Positions 34,782 through 43,565 of a stretch of DNA of 64,000 nucleotides are shown piece by piece. Position 1 is the stretch's first letter; each line of letters begins with the position of its first letter. The stretch is from Advenella mimigardefordensis DPN7. GTDB taxonomy: Bacteria > Pseudomonadota > Gammaproteobacteria > Burkholderiales > Burkholderiaceae_B. The stretch is from the NCBI RefSeq assembly GCF_000521505.1, contig NZ_CP003915.1:496001-560000 (forward strand), given 5' to 3'. The notes under the pieces are model-generated. The model ran no database searches. It saw nothing but the letters and a program-made list of their open reading frames with translations, and was not told the origin of the DNA. The translations under genes were made by a program, and so were the position numbers.

Positions 34782-35168
34782 TATTGACTCGGTATAAGCT
34801 AAAAAGTTCCGTTTCAAATGGTTTTGGGGGCTGCGAAGGGCGGGCGCACGACGGCGGCGGTTCAATCCCGGAAAAGGAAAGTGCGTATCTCACCAGCGGT
34901 GGGTATAAACACTGAACGATGCTCGTCCGGAAAAACGGGCTGCGGTGAAGCAGGCGTTCAACGAGTGTAACACTGTCCAAAACCCGAAAAAAAGACGAGT
35001 TTAAGAATGTGAACGGCGCATAAGATTATAAGCAGGTTACAGATATGATTATAAGAATAAAGTATACGTAAATAGGGGCTTTCAGAGGGTTTCTCCTCTA
35101 TTATTCGATTCATGAACGGCATGGCTGGCGCTATGCTGAATGCAATTATCAATGTAGCAGGAACGCCT
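34782..35168. other. Divergent intergenic region between rpoH and tauA
   Basis: No gene is supported. The rpoH side carries its promoter region next to CIRCE; the middle is GC-rich without a clear frame; the tauA side is AT-rich with the direct repeat listed below and a small AGAGG/CCTCT hairpin near 35086-35101. Confidence 0.5.
35024..35055 (+). promoter_or_regulatory. 9-bp direct repeat upstream of tauA
   Basis: GATTATAAG occurs at 35024-35032 and again at 35047-35055, 23 bp apart, close to two helical turns. It lies 114 bases before tauA in AT-rich DNA and could be an activator site or part of overlapping -10 boxes. Function is not established. Confidence 0.3.
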
Positions 35169-36197
35169 ATGAATAAACCTCGCCGTGTCTGGCTGAAGCA
35201 GACGATCATGTTGGTACTGACTGCGGTCATGGGCACTACCGCCTATGCGCAGAACAAGGAGGTCGTGATCGGTTATCAGGATATGGTCGTTCCCTGGCGT
35301 TACGCGCAGGAAACCAGGCTGCTGGAGGAGCGCACCGGTTATAAGGTCACCTATCGTCAGATCGGTAGTGGCGCCGATGTGGTGCGGGCTCTGGCTTCTG
35401 GCGCCATCGATATTGGCGAGGCAGGCTCATCGCCTTTTGCTGCAGGGTTATCGCAGGGCGTGCCGATTGAGCTGTTCTGGGTGCTGGACAATATCAACCA
35501 GGCCGAAGCGCTGGTGGCGCGCAAGGAAGCGGGTATTGCCAGTGTGGCAGACCTCAAAGGCAAGAAAATTGCGTTGCCATTTGCGTCCACCACCCACTTC
35601 CATTTACTGGTGGCCCTGGAAAATGCGGGGATTCAACCGAATGAAGTGCAGATTCTGAACCTGCGCCCGCCAGAAGTGCTGGCGGCCTGGCAGCGAGGCG
35701 ATATTGATGCGACCTTCATCTGGAACCCGGTATTGCAGCAGGTAAAGGAAAATGGCAAGGTACTGCTGACGTCGGGTGAGATCGCCAAGGCTACCGGTAA
35801 GGCGACCTTTGACGCTATTGCGGTACGAAAAGATTTCGCGAAAGATAATGACGATTTTCTGACCGCGTTCGTTAAGGTGCTTGCTGATTCGGACAAGGAC
35901 TATGTGGGTAACACGGCCAGATGGACTGCTGACTCTGCCCAGGCGAAGGCTGTGGCCAAGTGGAGCGGCGCTGAGGCCGGGAATGTGCCGGATAGTCTGG
36001 CGCTGTATTCTTTTGTCGCCCCAGCTGAACAAGCCGGAAAGCAGTGGCTGGGCGGAGGGAAGGATTCGGTTGTCGTGCAGTCTCTGGCCGCGACCTCGGA
36101 ATTTCTCAAGAAACAAGGCACCATCGGCAGTACGCTGCAGGATTATTCGGCTGGTGTGAACCCCCGCTGGGTAGAACGCGCGGCACAAGGACAGTGA
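35169..36197 (+). CDS. tauA: Taurine/sulfonate ABC transporter substrate-binding protein
   Basis: The 342-residue periplasmic protein has a signal peptide cleaved after TTAYA and a TauA/SsuA-like domain: [44 protein letters not shown] and [15 protein letters not shown]. The TTHFH segment and GYQ start are typical for TauA. AGGAA precedes ATG 35169 by 5 bases. It is followed by ATPase and permease genes. No tauD or other desulfonating enzyme is adjacent, so the substrate could be taurine or another sulfonate. Confidence 0.9.
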   Translation: MNKPRRVWLKQTIMLVLTAVMGTTAYAQNKEVVIGYQDMVVPWRYAQETRLLEERTGYKVTYRQIGSGADVVRALASGAIDIGEAGSSPFAAGLSQGVPIELFWVLDNINQAEALVARKEAGIASVADLKGKKIALPFASTTHFHLLVALENAGIQPNEVQILNLRPPEVLAAWQRGDIDATFIWNPVLQQVKENGKVLLTSGEIAKATGKATFDAIAVRKDFAKDNDDFLTAFVKVLADSDKDYVGNTARWTADSAQAKAVAKWSGAEAGNVPDSLALYSFVAPAEQAGKQWLGGGKDSVVVQSLAATSEFLKKQGTIGSTLQDYSAGVNPRWVERAAQGQ

Positions 36198-36205
36198 CGC
36201 TTCGT

Positions 36206-37075
36206 ATGGCCCTGGATTCTCTTCAAACAACACGCCGTACCGCGACGGCGTTTCACGGTCTGCAGGTACGTGACCTGTCGGTACGCTATGCGGGTGCAGG
36301 CGGTCAGCAGGCGACGCTGGCGCTTAGCCATGTTGATCTGGACATAAAGCAGGGTGAATTTGTCGTGGCACTAGGCGCTTCAGGATGCGGCAAAACAACC
36401 TTGCTTAACTGCATCGCCGGTTTTACGCAGGCCTCTGCCGGGAGCATCTGGTTCAATGATCAGGAGGTGACCGGTCCGGGGGCCGAGCGCGGTGTCGTCT
36501 TTCAGAAGCACGCGCTGTTACCCTGGCTGAATGTGCAGGACAATGTGGCGCTGGCCCTGCGGCTGCGCGGGGTGGATGCGGCGAAACGGCACCGCATAGC
36601 GCAGGAAAAACTGGAATGGGTTGGTTTGGCGTCTTTCATGAAGGCGCCCATATGGCAACTATCCGGTGGTATGCAGCAGCGCGTAGGGATTGCACGCGCG
36701 CTGGTCAGTGATCCCGATGTATTGCTGATGGATGAGCCGCTGGCTGCGCTGGATGCATTTACACGCGAATCCATTCAGGAACTGGTGCTGAAGATTTGGC
36801 AGAAAACCGGTAAAACGGTGTTTTTCATCACGCATGACGTGGAGGAAGCCTTGTTTCTGGGTAGCCGGCTGGTGGTCATGTCGCCCCGGCCCGGCCGCAT
36901 TGCGCAGGAGCATGCGATTGATTTTAATCGCCAGTATCTGGCCGGCGGCAATGCGCGTGCCGTCAAGGCCAGTCGCGCTTTCATTGACTGGCGCGAGCGG
37001 GTTCTGGACTGGATCGCACCGCCCGGATCGCGGGAAATTCAGAGTGAAGTCACCCCCAGGCTCAAAACGGCATGA
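36206..37075 (+). CDS. tauB: Taurine/sulfonate ABC transporter ATP-binding protein
   Basis: The 289-residue ATPase has Walker [10 protein letters not shown], the Q-loop [12 protein letters not shown], the signature [15 protein letters not shown] and Walker [13 protein letters not shown] followed by the switch His in [13 protein letters not shown]. This is the nitrate/taurine transporter subgroup. ATG 36206 is used, but GTG 36194, which overlaps the tauA stop, is also possible: AAGGA lies 2 bases before the GTG and 14 before the ATG, neither ideal. Confidence 0.92.
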   Translation: MALDSLQTTRRTATAFHGLQVRDLSVRYAGAGGQQATLALSHVDLDIKQGEFVVALGASGCGKTTLLNCIAGFTQASAGSIWFNDQEVTGPGAERGVVFQKHALLPWLNVQDNVALALRLRGVDAAKRHRIAQEKLEWVGLASFMKAPIWQLSGGMQQRVGIARALVSDPDVLLMDEPLAALDAFTRESIQELVLKIWQKTGKTVFFITHDVEEALFLGSRLVVMSPRPGRIAQEHAIDFNRQYLAGGNARAVKASRAFIDWRERVLDWIAPPGSREIQSEVTPRLKTA

Positions 37076-37995
37076 CCCGCGCACTCTTTTCGCAGACGAG
37101 GGGGCAGATGACTGAACAAGTGTCATTGCGGAACGCTGAACCGTGTGAGGGCGTAGTGGGCGCGGCCCCACAACGTCGTTTGCAAGCAGACCAGGCGCTA
37201 CCAGCGGTCCCACAATTTCGCCTGCCCGGCGCGGGTTCCAGTCATGGGATCAGTGCTGTTTGCATTTCGATTTTGCTGGTGCTGTGGTGGGTGTCCACCG
37301 AGTTCGGTTGGGTTCCGCCGCTGTTTCTGCCAACGCCCGCCGCCATCAGGGACGCGTTTCTGCAGGCATGGGCCGGCAATATTCAGGGTGGTCAGGGATT
37401 ATTGCTCCATTTGCAGTGGAGTGCGCTGCGTGTGTTCGGCGCGTTTTCCCTGGCGGCCATCACCGCTGTACCGGTAGGCATCGCCATGGGTGTCAGTCGC
37501 GTTGCGCGTGGTATCTTCGACCCGCCGATTGAGTTCTACCGGCCACTGCCACCGCTGGCCTATCTGCCGCTGATCGTCATCTGGTTTGGCATTGATGAAA
37601 CGTCAAAGATCATCCTGATCTACCTGGCCTGTTTCGCGCCGATTGCCCTGGCCGCGAAAGCGGGCGTGCGTAGCGCCAGTGTTGAGCAGATCAATGCCGC
37701 ATTGTCGCTGGGCGCCACGCGCTGGCAACTGATCCGTCATGTCATTGTGCCTGCGGCACTGCCTGATATTCTTGTTGGTCTGCGCATTGCCATTGGCTTT
37801 GGCTGGACAACGCTGGTTGCCGCCGAGATGATTGCCGCCACTGTCGGGCTGGGGCAGATGGTGCTGAATGCATCGAATTTTCTGCGCACCGATATCGTTA
37901 TCATGGGGATTCTGGTGATTGGCCTGGTGGCCTGGAGCTTTGATCTGCTGATGCGCTGGATCGAAGCTAAAGTGGTGCCCTGGCGGGGGCGGTGA
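37072..37995 (+). CDS. tauC: Taurine/sulfonate ABC transporter permease
   Basis: The 307-residue permease has six spans and the EAA-type loop ([20 protein letters not shown] then [18 protein letters not shown]) that contacts the ATPase. The N-terminal 50 residues are a hydrophilic extension before the first span ([14 protein letters not shown]); a later Met (37108) could be the real start. ATG 37072 overlaps the tauB stop by ATGA. Confidence 0.92.
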   Translation: MTRALFSQTRGQMTEQVSLRNAEPCEGVVGAAPQRRLQADQALPAVPQFRLPGAGSSHGISAVCISILLVLWWVSTEFGWVPPLFLPTPAAIRDAFLQAWAGNIQGGQGLLLHLQWSALRVFGAFSLAAITAVPVGIAMGVSRVARGIFDPPIEFYRPLPPLAYLPLIVIWFGIDETSKIILIYLACFAPIALAAKAGVRSASVEQINAALSLGATRWQLIRHVIVPAALPDILVGLRIAIGFGWTTLVAAEMIAATVGLGQMVLNASNFLRTDIVIMGILVIGLVAWSFDLLMRWIEAKVVPWRGR

Positions 37996-38002
37996 TGTGC
38001 CT

Positions 38003-38044
38003 GTAAAAAAGTAAAAAGGCCCTGATCGAACCCCTTGCAGGGCC
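38003..38044 (-). terminator. Intrinsic terminator of fghA
   Basis: On the minus strand GGCCCTG (38038-38044 arm) pairs with CAGGGCC (38018-38024) around a 13-base loop and is followed by TTTTTAC and a second T run. It lies 48 bases after the fghA stop. Confidence 0.65.
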
Positions 38045-38092
38045 GGCAACCGGATCAAACCGCAACGGGTTTGCCGGCTGCCTGCCTCGCCC

Positions 38093-38944
38093 TTATTTCA
38101 GGCGTTCAGCATGAAAGCGCAGGTGGTCTTCCATGAAGGTGGAAATAAAATAATAGCCATGATCATAATGCTCGTGGCGACGTAACGTGAGTGGCTGTTC
38201 TGCCTTGGCGCAGGCCGCTTCCAGCAATTCGGGCAGCAGTTGCCCGTCAGCCAGGAATTTGTCGGCCAGGCCCTGGTCGACCAGAATACCGTCAGGGAAC
38301 GGGGTTTTGGTTTTTTCCATCAGCTTGCTGGCATCATAGTTTTCCCAGGTGCTGCGATCCTGTCCCAGATAGCCAGTGAAGGCCTTTTCGCCCCAGGGGC
38401 AGTTCATGGGTGCGCTGATGGGCGCAAAAGCCGATACCGAGCGGAATAATTCAGGGTTTTTCAGGGCGATGGTAAGCGCGCCATGGCCGCCCATGGAATG
38501 TCCGAAAATGCCGGTACGGCTCAGATCGCCGCCAAACTCGGGCAGCAATTGCAGCAGCTCTTTGGTTACGTAGCTGTACATTTTATAGTGATCTTTCCAG
38601 CCGGGTTCGGTGGCATCCAGATAAAAGCCGGCGCCGGTGCCAAAATCCCAGCCTTCGTCTTCGCCTGGTACATTGGCGCCACGCGGGCTGGTGTCTGGTG
38701 TGACCAGCAGTACACCCAGTTCTGCAGCCAGGCGCTGCGCACCGGCTTTTATCATGAATGTTTCTTCGGTACATGTCAGACCTGCCAGATAAATAAGGGC
38801 GGGTACCGGTCCGCGTGCCGCCTGGGGCGGAATGAAAACCGAGAACTGCATGGGCAGGCCGATTTCGCGCGAGGTATGGCGATAAAAGCGCTGCGTGCCG
38901 TCAAAACAGTAATGTTCACTGATAAGTTCGAGTTTGTCGCTCAT
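38093..38944 (-). CDS. fghA: S-formylglutathione hydrolase
   Basis: The 283-residue alpha/beta hydrolase releases formate from S-formylglutathione in formaldehyde detoxification. The nucleophile motif GHSMGGHGAL is visible, with PALIYLAGLTCTEETFMIKA, PDTSPRGANVPGEDEGWDFG and the catalytic His in HYDHGYYFI. Length is normal. No adhC (glutathione-dependent formaldehyde dehydrogenase), its usual partner, is adjacent. Confidence 0.96.
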   Translation of the reverse strand: MSDKLELISEHYCFDGTQRFYRHTSREIGLPMQFSVFIPPQAARGPVPALIYLAGLTCTEETFMIKAGAQRLAAELGVLLVTPDTSPRGANVPGEDEGWDFGTGAGFYLDATEPGWKDHYKMYSYVTKELLQLLPEFGGDLSRTGIFGHSMGGHGALTIALKNPELFRSVSAFAPISAPMNCPWGEKAFTGYLGQDRSTWENYDASKLMEKTKTPFPDGILVDQGLADKFLADGQLLPELLEAACAKAEQPLTLRRHEHYDHGYYFISTFMEDHLRFHAERLK

Positions 38945-39125
38945 GGGTATACCCTTGCTCCTGAGGTGAAGATTGTTGTCGATTTTTTGCTAAATTTACA
39001 GCTATCTTCTACCATAGCATTGTTTCATTCGTTGTTACAATATAGGAAAAAAATCGCCGGTAACGCCAAGCGATGCCGGTTCTTGTGGCCATGACGGCTT
39101 CGCATTCAGTGGTACAGTACATCCC

Positions 39126-39839
39126 ATGGCCCGTTTACCCCGGCTTTACGCCCCCGGCATCCCGCAACTGGTTCACGCCCGGTTCCTGTTTCCGCTGTCC
39201 ACCCGCGCACCGGCTGGCAGCAGGGTTCTGGACACCCTGCAGAAATGGCTTTTTGACGGCCTGGCCCGGCACGGTGTCCTGCTGCACGCCTGGACGCTGA
39301 CGGATGACGGCATTCTGCTGCTGGCAACGCCCGAGCATGACAAGTCTCTGTCACGCCTGATCCAGATGCTGGGTCGCAATCTGGCGACCACGCTGCGCAG
39401 CGGCCCGGTTTTCAGCGGGCGCTATCGTTCCACACTGCTGGAGCCGGGTGCATGGGTTATCCCATCAATGATCTGGCTGGAGTCGTGGGTCGCCCGGGAG
39501 AAGGGCGCCAGCGACAGTGAATTGTGGCCGTGGTCTTCTGCCGGTTTTCATACCGGAGCGTTCATGGGCTATTCGCCGGTGCTCAACGATCATGCCGATT
39601 ACTGGTCGTCCGGCAACACCCCATTTGACCGGCAGGCAGCCTATAAATACCGCTATACCGAGGGGCTGTCCTCCAGTCAATTGCAACAGATTGCACAGGC
39701 CTTGCATGGGCAATGGGCCCTGGGTTCTCCGGATTTCATCAGCCGACTGAATACGGTCGCCAGCCGGCGTCCGATGCCTGGCAAGCGCGGCCGCCCGCGT
39801 ATCAGGCCCCAGCAGGACCGGCCTCAGGAAGAAGAATAA
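39126..39839 (+). CDS. REP-associated tyrosine transposase-like (Y1_Tnp) protein, catalytic motif lost
   Basis: The 237-residue protein aligns in outline with Y1 (IS200/RAYT-like) transposases: MARLPRLYAPGIPQLVHARF, FSGRYRSTLLEPGAWVIPSM then IWLESW, a PWSSAGFH segment and the tail KRGRPRIRP. Where family members have a His-rich HUH core (N-H-V-H-L-L), this protein reads DDGILLLATP, with both histidines gone. It therefore probably cannot nick DNA by the standard mechanism and looks domesticated. No flanking REP-type repeats or target duplications were noticed. Confidence 0.75.
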   Translation: MARLPRLYAPGIPQLVHARFLFPLSTRAPAGSRVLDTLQKWLFDGLARHGVLLHAWTLTDDGILLLATPEHDKSLSRLIQMLGRNLATTLRSGPVFSGRYRSTLLEPGAWVIPSMIWLESWVAREKGASDSELWPWSSAGFHTGAFMGYSPVLNDHADYWSSGNTPFDRQAAYKYRYTEGLSSSQLQQIAQALHGQWALGSPDFISRLNTVASRRPMPGKRGRPRIRPQQDRPQEEE

Positions 39840-39937
39840 GCAGAACAGGCGGGCCGATGGCGGTTTTTCATGACCGGGCAGAATGCGCCGCCACGACAGG
39901 GTAGTATTCACAGGCGCATCTGTGTTGCATAATAGAC

Positions 39938-39987
39938 GTTAAGAATCATTAAGGATCGTTAAAGACCATTAGGGACCAATAAGGAGC
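39938..39987 (+). repeat. Five-copy 10-bp tandem repeat upstream of the LtaS-like gene
   Basis: Consecutive 10-bp units read GTTAAGAATC, ATTAAGGATC, GTTAAAGACC, ATTAGGGACC, AATAAGGAGC (39938-39987), consensus RTTAAGGAYC. Exact 10-bp phasing puts every TTAAG core on the same helix face. It lies about 100-150 bases before the gene start. It resembles direct-repeat sites of OmpR/PhoB-family regulators, though these usually have an 11-bp period. Confidence 0.7.
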
Positions 39988-40088
39988 CGCGAACACACCG
40001 TAGCAAACGGACAGAGTTTTACAAAAATTTTACACCCTGCATAGTAGAGTTGCGTATACTCCACTTTCCCGCTGCTTCTGGAATTATT

Positions 40089-41987
40089 TTGCGATATCAA
40101 CTGCTTACGTTTGTCCTGGCGCTGTTTCTGGTATTTCTTGTCAGTCGTGTTTTATTCGTGTTATGGCAGCGCAGGCGCGTTCAGGCGGCAAGCGGCATTG
40201 GTCGCGTGTTTCTGGGCGGATTGCGCATAGACCTGAACCAGATCGCCACCTACGCGGCGTTACCCGCACTGCTGATGCCCTGGCTGGAAGATCGCCAGTG
40301 GTTTGTCACCGTAACCGCAATCTGGTTTGGTGTGTGGTGGCTGGGCTGCGTGTTCATGGAAATCTGTACGCCGCAGTTTATTGACGAATACGATACCCGT
40401 CCGAACCGTTTGTTCGTAGAATATCTGAAACACCCCAAAGAAGTCTCAGGCATGCTGTGGCGCGGGTACAAAAAAGTACTGGCGCTGGGGCTGCTGGTTT
40501 TTGCCGGGATGATTTTCCTGGCAGTGCATTTGTTTTCAGGCTATACGGCGGTGCCGCTGGGCCCCTGGTGGCTCAGGCCCATTGAGTCGCTGGTCTACGC
40601 GGCCCTGTGTTTTCTCATGATTCGCGGTACGCTGAAAAAGCGCCCCATCAATCCGTCTACTGTGGCATTTGCCGGTGATGGCATGGTCAATAGCCTGGCG
40701 CTCAACTCCATGTATAGTCTGCAATACGCCATCTATGCCATGAAATATGAGATGTCGGCTGAAGACGTGTATGGCAAGATGCCGGCAGAGCAAATGAACC
40801 AGATTGTGTGCGAAGCGGCTGGCATTACGGCGCTTGCCGAGCCGGGCAAGGGCGCTGCCACACTGCATAAGCAGCAGGTGTCTGTCAGCAGCGACAGGCC
40901 GCTGAATATCGTATTTATTGTTGAGGAAAGCCTGGGTGCGCAGTATGTGCAGACGCTGGGCGGGCAGTCACTGACGCCTCATCTGGATGCCCTGTACGAG
41001 CAGGGCTGGGGCTTTACCCGGGCCTATGCCACCGGTACCCGTTCCGTAAGGGGGCTGGAGGCACTTTCAGCGGGCTTTCCGCCAACGATTACACAGTCGG
41101 TATTCAAGCTACCTGGTGCGCAAAGCGGCTTTTTTACGATCGCCGACGTGCTGGGTCAGCAGCATGGTTATCACTCCCGTTTTCTGTACGGGGGCGAAGC
41201 CCATTTTGACAATATGAAGGGCTTTTTTCTCGGTAATGGCTTTCGCGAAGTGATTGACGGGCCGCAGTTTAAGGACCCTGCCTTTCTGGGCACCTGGGGC
41301 TATTGCGACGAAGATATGTTCAATCAGCTGGATCGTCTGTTGCAGGAAGATGCGGCGCGCAGCGAACCCGTGCTGACACTGGCCTTCAGTGTGAGCAATC
41401 ATTCGCCCTGGGAATATCCCGAGGGCCGAATCCAGACCAGCGGCAACCCGGCCACGGTGGAAAATACCGTACGTTATGCCGACCATGCCATCGGGCAGTT
41501 TTTTTTAACCGCCAAAACGCGGGACTACTGGAACAACACCGTATTCGTTGTGGTGGCCGATCATGACTCGCGTGTGTTTGGCGCCGACCTGATTCCGCTG
41601 AAGCATTTCCATATTCCCGCGGTTATTCTTGGCGGCACGATTGCACCGCGCCGCGACGATCGCCTCATTAGTCAGATCGACCTGGCGCCCACCTTGCTGT
41701 CGCTGGCCGGTGCTGCCTGCGAGCACCCCATGATTGGCCAGGATCTGACCCGGCAGACACCGGACCGCGCCATTATGCAATATGGCGACCGTTACGGCTA
41801 CCTGCAGGGCGACCAATTGACGGTTCTGGAGCCCCATCTGGATCCCTGCCAGTTTCGATATACCGCGCCCGAGACGTTTGAACCCATGACGTCCGATGAA
41901 TCGCTGGTAAAGCTGGCGCGCGCGCATGCGCTGTGGCCCTTCAGTGTTTACCGGGATAAAAGCTATACTGTGCCGAAACAACGGTGA
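40089..41987 (+). CDS. LTA synthase family (sulfatase-fold) phosphoglycerol transferase-like protein
   Basis: The 632-residue protein has five N-terminal membrane spans and a periplasmic sulfatase-fold domain. VFIVEESLGAQYV, the TGTRSVRGLEALSAG segment with candidate nucleophile Thr317, GGEAHFDNMKGFF, FSVSNHSPWEYP and VVADHDSRVFG fit the LtaS/OpgB superfamily metal site. In Gram-negatives such enzymes transfer phosphoglycerol or phosphoethanolamine to glucans or lipids; the acceptor is unknown. I chose TTG 40089 (GGA 6 bases before) over TTG 40050 because a -10-like TATACT lies at 40055-40060. Confidence 0.83.
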   Translation: MRYQLLTFVLALFLVFLVSRVLFVLWQRRRVQAASGIGRVFLGGLRIDLNQIATYAALPALLMPWLEDRQWFVTVTAIWFGVWWLGCVFMEICTPQFIDEYDTRPNRLFVEYLKHPKEVSGMLWRGYKKVLALGLLVFAGMIFLAVHLFSGYTAVPLGPWWLRPIESLVYAALCFLMIRGTLKKRPINPSTVAFAGDGMVNSLALNSMYSLQYAIYAMKYEMSAEDVYGKMPAEQMNQIVCEAAGITALAEPGKGAATLHKQQVSVSSDRPLNIVFIVEESLGAQYVQTLGGQSLTPHLDALYEQGWGFTRAYATGTRSVRGLEALSAGFPPTITQSVFKLPGAQSGFFTIADVLGQQHGYHSRFLYGGEAHFDNMKGFFLGNGFREVIDGPQFKDPAFLGTWGYCDEDMFNQLDRLLQEDAARSEPVLTLAFSVSNHSPWEYPEGRIQTSGNPATVENTVRYADHAIGQFFLTAKTRDYWNNTVFVVVADHDSRVFGADLIPLKHFHIPAVILGGTIAPRRDDRLISQIDLAPTLLSLAGAACEHPMIGQDLTRQTPDRAIMQYGDRYGYLQGDQLTVLEPHLDPCQFRYTAPETFEPMTSDESLVKLARAHALWPFSVYRDKSYTVPKQR

Positions 41988-42050
41988 TCACGGGTGCAGC
42001 ACTCGCGTCTCGGAGTGCACGCACCTGATCTCATTTTCGGAGAGCAAGCC

Positions 42051-43535
42051 ATGGATTATCTGCTGGCACTAGATCAGGGAACGTCCAGTTCCCGTAGTAT
42101 TTTGTTTGATCGCAATGGGCAAATTGTGGGTCTTGCCCGCCAGGAGTTTACGCAACACTATCCGCAATCGGGCTGGGTCGAGCATGATGCGCTGGAGATC
42201 TGGCGTACCCAGCTGGTGACGATGGAAAAGGTGCTGCATCAGACCGGGGTGGATATTTCCCGGGTACGTGCCGTTGGCATTACCAATCAGCGTGAGACTT
42301 CGGTGCTGTGGGATCGCCGTACGGGCGAACCGCTGGGGCCGGCCATTGTGTGGCAGGATCGCCGTGGCGAACCGCTGTGCCGCCAGTTGCGCGACCAGGG
42401 CCATGAACCATTGATCCTGGAGAAAACCGGCCTGCGCCTGGACGCCTACTTTTCCGCGACCAAACTGGTGTGGATGCTGGAGCATTTCCCACAGGCCCGG
42501 GCCCGTGCCGAAAAAGGGGAACTGCTGTTCGGCACCATCGATAGCTGGCTGATCTGGCAACTGACCGGCGGCAAGGTGCATGCCACAGATGTGACTAATG
42601 CTTCGCGCACGATGTTGTTCAATGTGCATACGGGGCAGTGGGACGCGCAACTGCTGGATCTGTTTCAGATTCCCGCCAGCCTGCTGCCGCAGGTGCTGCC
42701 CTCCAGCGCGCATTATGGCGATATCCCTGCGGATCTGCTGGGTTATGCGCTGCCCATTTGCGGCGTGGCGGGCGATCAGCACAGCGCGCTTTTTGGACAG
42801 GCGTGTACGCGCGCGGGGATGGCAAAAAATACCTATGGCACCGGTTGCTTTGCGCTGCTGCATACGGGCACTCGCTTCACTACCTCGGAAAATGGCCTGC
42901 TCACGACCAGGGTTGCGCAATATGGTCAGCCTCAGCCCGAATTCGCGCTGGAAGGCAGTGTCTTCGTGGCCGGTGCGGCCGTGCAGTGGTTGCGTGATGG
43001 TCTTGGCATTATTAAAAAAAGCCGCGATGTGCAGGCGCTGGCCGAATCGGTTCCCGATACCGGCGGTGTTATGTTCGTCCCGGCATTCACCGGCCTGGGC
43101 GCGCCGTACTGGAATGCCGACGCACGTGGCGCGCTGGTAGGCATCACGCGCGCGACGACCGCTGCGCACATTGCCCGCGCGGCGATCGAGAGCATTGCCT
43201 ATCAGAGCGCCGCGCTGCTGTCGGCCATGGCGCGTGACGGTGCGGGGCTGGAGCAGTTACGGGTTGATGGCGGTGCCAGCGTGAATGATGCGCTGATGCA
43301 ATTTCAGGCAGACCTGCTGGGGATCCCGGTGTTACGTCCGCAAGTGGTGGAAACAACGGCGCTGGGGGCTGCTTATCTGGCGGGTCTGCAATGCGGGATC
43401 TGGTCTGATGTGGATGAGATCGAACAATTGTGGCAGATTGATAGAACCTTTGAACCTGCCATGAGCGCAGATCAGGCGCAGGCGTGCATGGCACAGTGGG
43501 AAAAGGCAGTGGTGCAAACCATCAGTGGCACCTGA
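42051..43535 (+). CDS. glpK: Glycerol kinase
   Basis: The 494-residue FGGY-family kinase makes glycerol-3-phosphate. It begins [20 protein letters not shown], and has [20 protein letters not shown], the active-site [27 protein letters not shown] and the C-terminal [27 protein letters not shown] precedes the ATG. No glpF, glpD or glpR is adjacent. It follows the LtaS-like gene by 63 bases and may be cotranscribed with it; a shared phosphoglycerol theme is possible but unproven. Confidence 0.97.
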   Translation: MDYLLALDQGTSSSRSILFDRNGQIVGLARQEFTQHYPQSGWVEHDALEIWRTQLVTMEKVLHQTGVDISRVRAVGITNQRETSVLWDRRTGEPLGPAIVWQDRRGEPLCRQLRDQGHEPLILEKTGLRLDAYFSATKLVWMLEHFPQARARAEKGELLFGTIDSWLIWQLTGGKVHATDVTNASRTMLFNVHTGQWDAQLLDLFQIPASLLPQVLPSSAHYGDIPADLLGYALPICGVAGDQHSALFGQACTRAGMAKNTYGTGCFALLHTGTRFTTSENGLLTTRVAQYGQPQPEFALEGSVFVAGAAVQWLRDGLGIIKKSRDVQALAESVPDTGGVMFVPAFTGLGAPYWNADARGALVGITRATTAAHIARAAIESIAYQSAALLSAMARDGAGLEQLRVDGGASVNDALMQFQADLLGIPVLRPQVVETTALGAAYLAGLQCGIWSDVDEIEQLWQIDRTFEPAMSADQAQACMAQWEKAVVQTISGT

Positions 43536-43543
43536 TGGTTTGC
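43514..43543. terminator. Hairpin overlapping the glpK stop codon
   Basis: GCAAACCATCAG (43514-43525) and CTGATGGTTTGC (43532-43543) form a perfect 12-bp stem with a 6-base loop; the glpK TGA is inside the 3' arm. There is no T-tract. It lies between convergent glpK and dbpA and could act on both strands. Confidence 0.4.
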
Positions 43544-43565
43544 GCAACGATGAGCGCCGCGCGGT

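Noticed and set aside
34845..34865. GGTTCAATCCC, resembling a tRNA T-loop
   Set aside because: No matching T-stem, anticodon arm or acceptor stem can be built around it.
39126..39839. Active insertion sequence
   Set aside because: No terminal repeats or target duplications were noticed and the catalytic histidines are missing.
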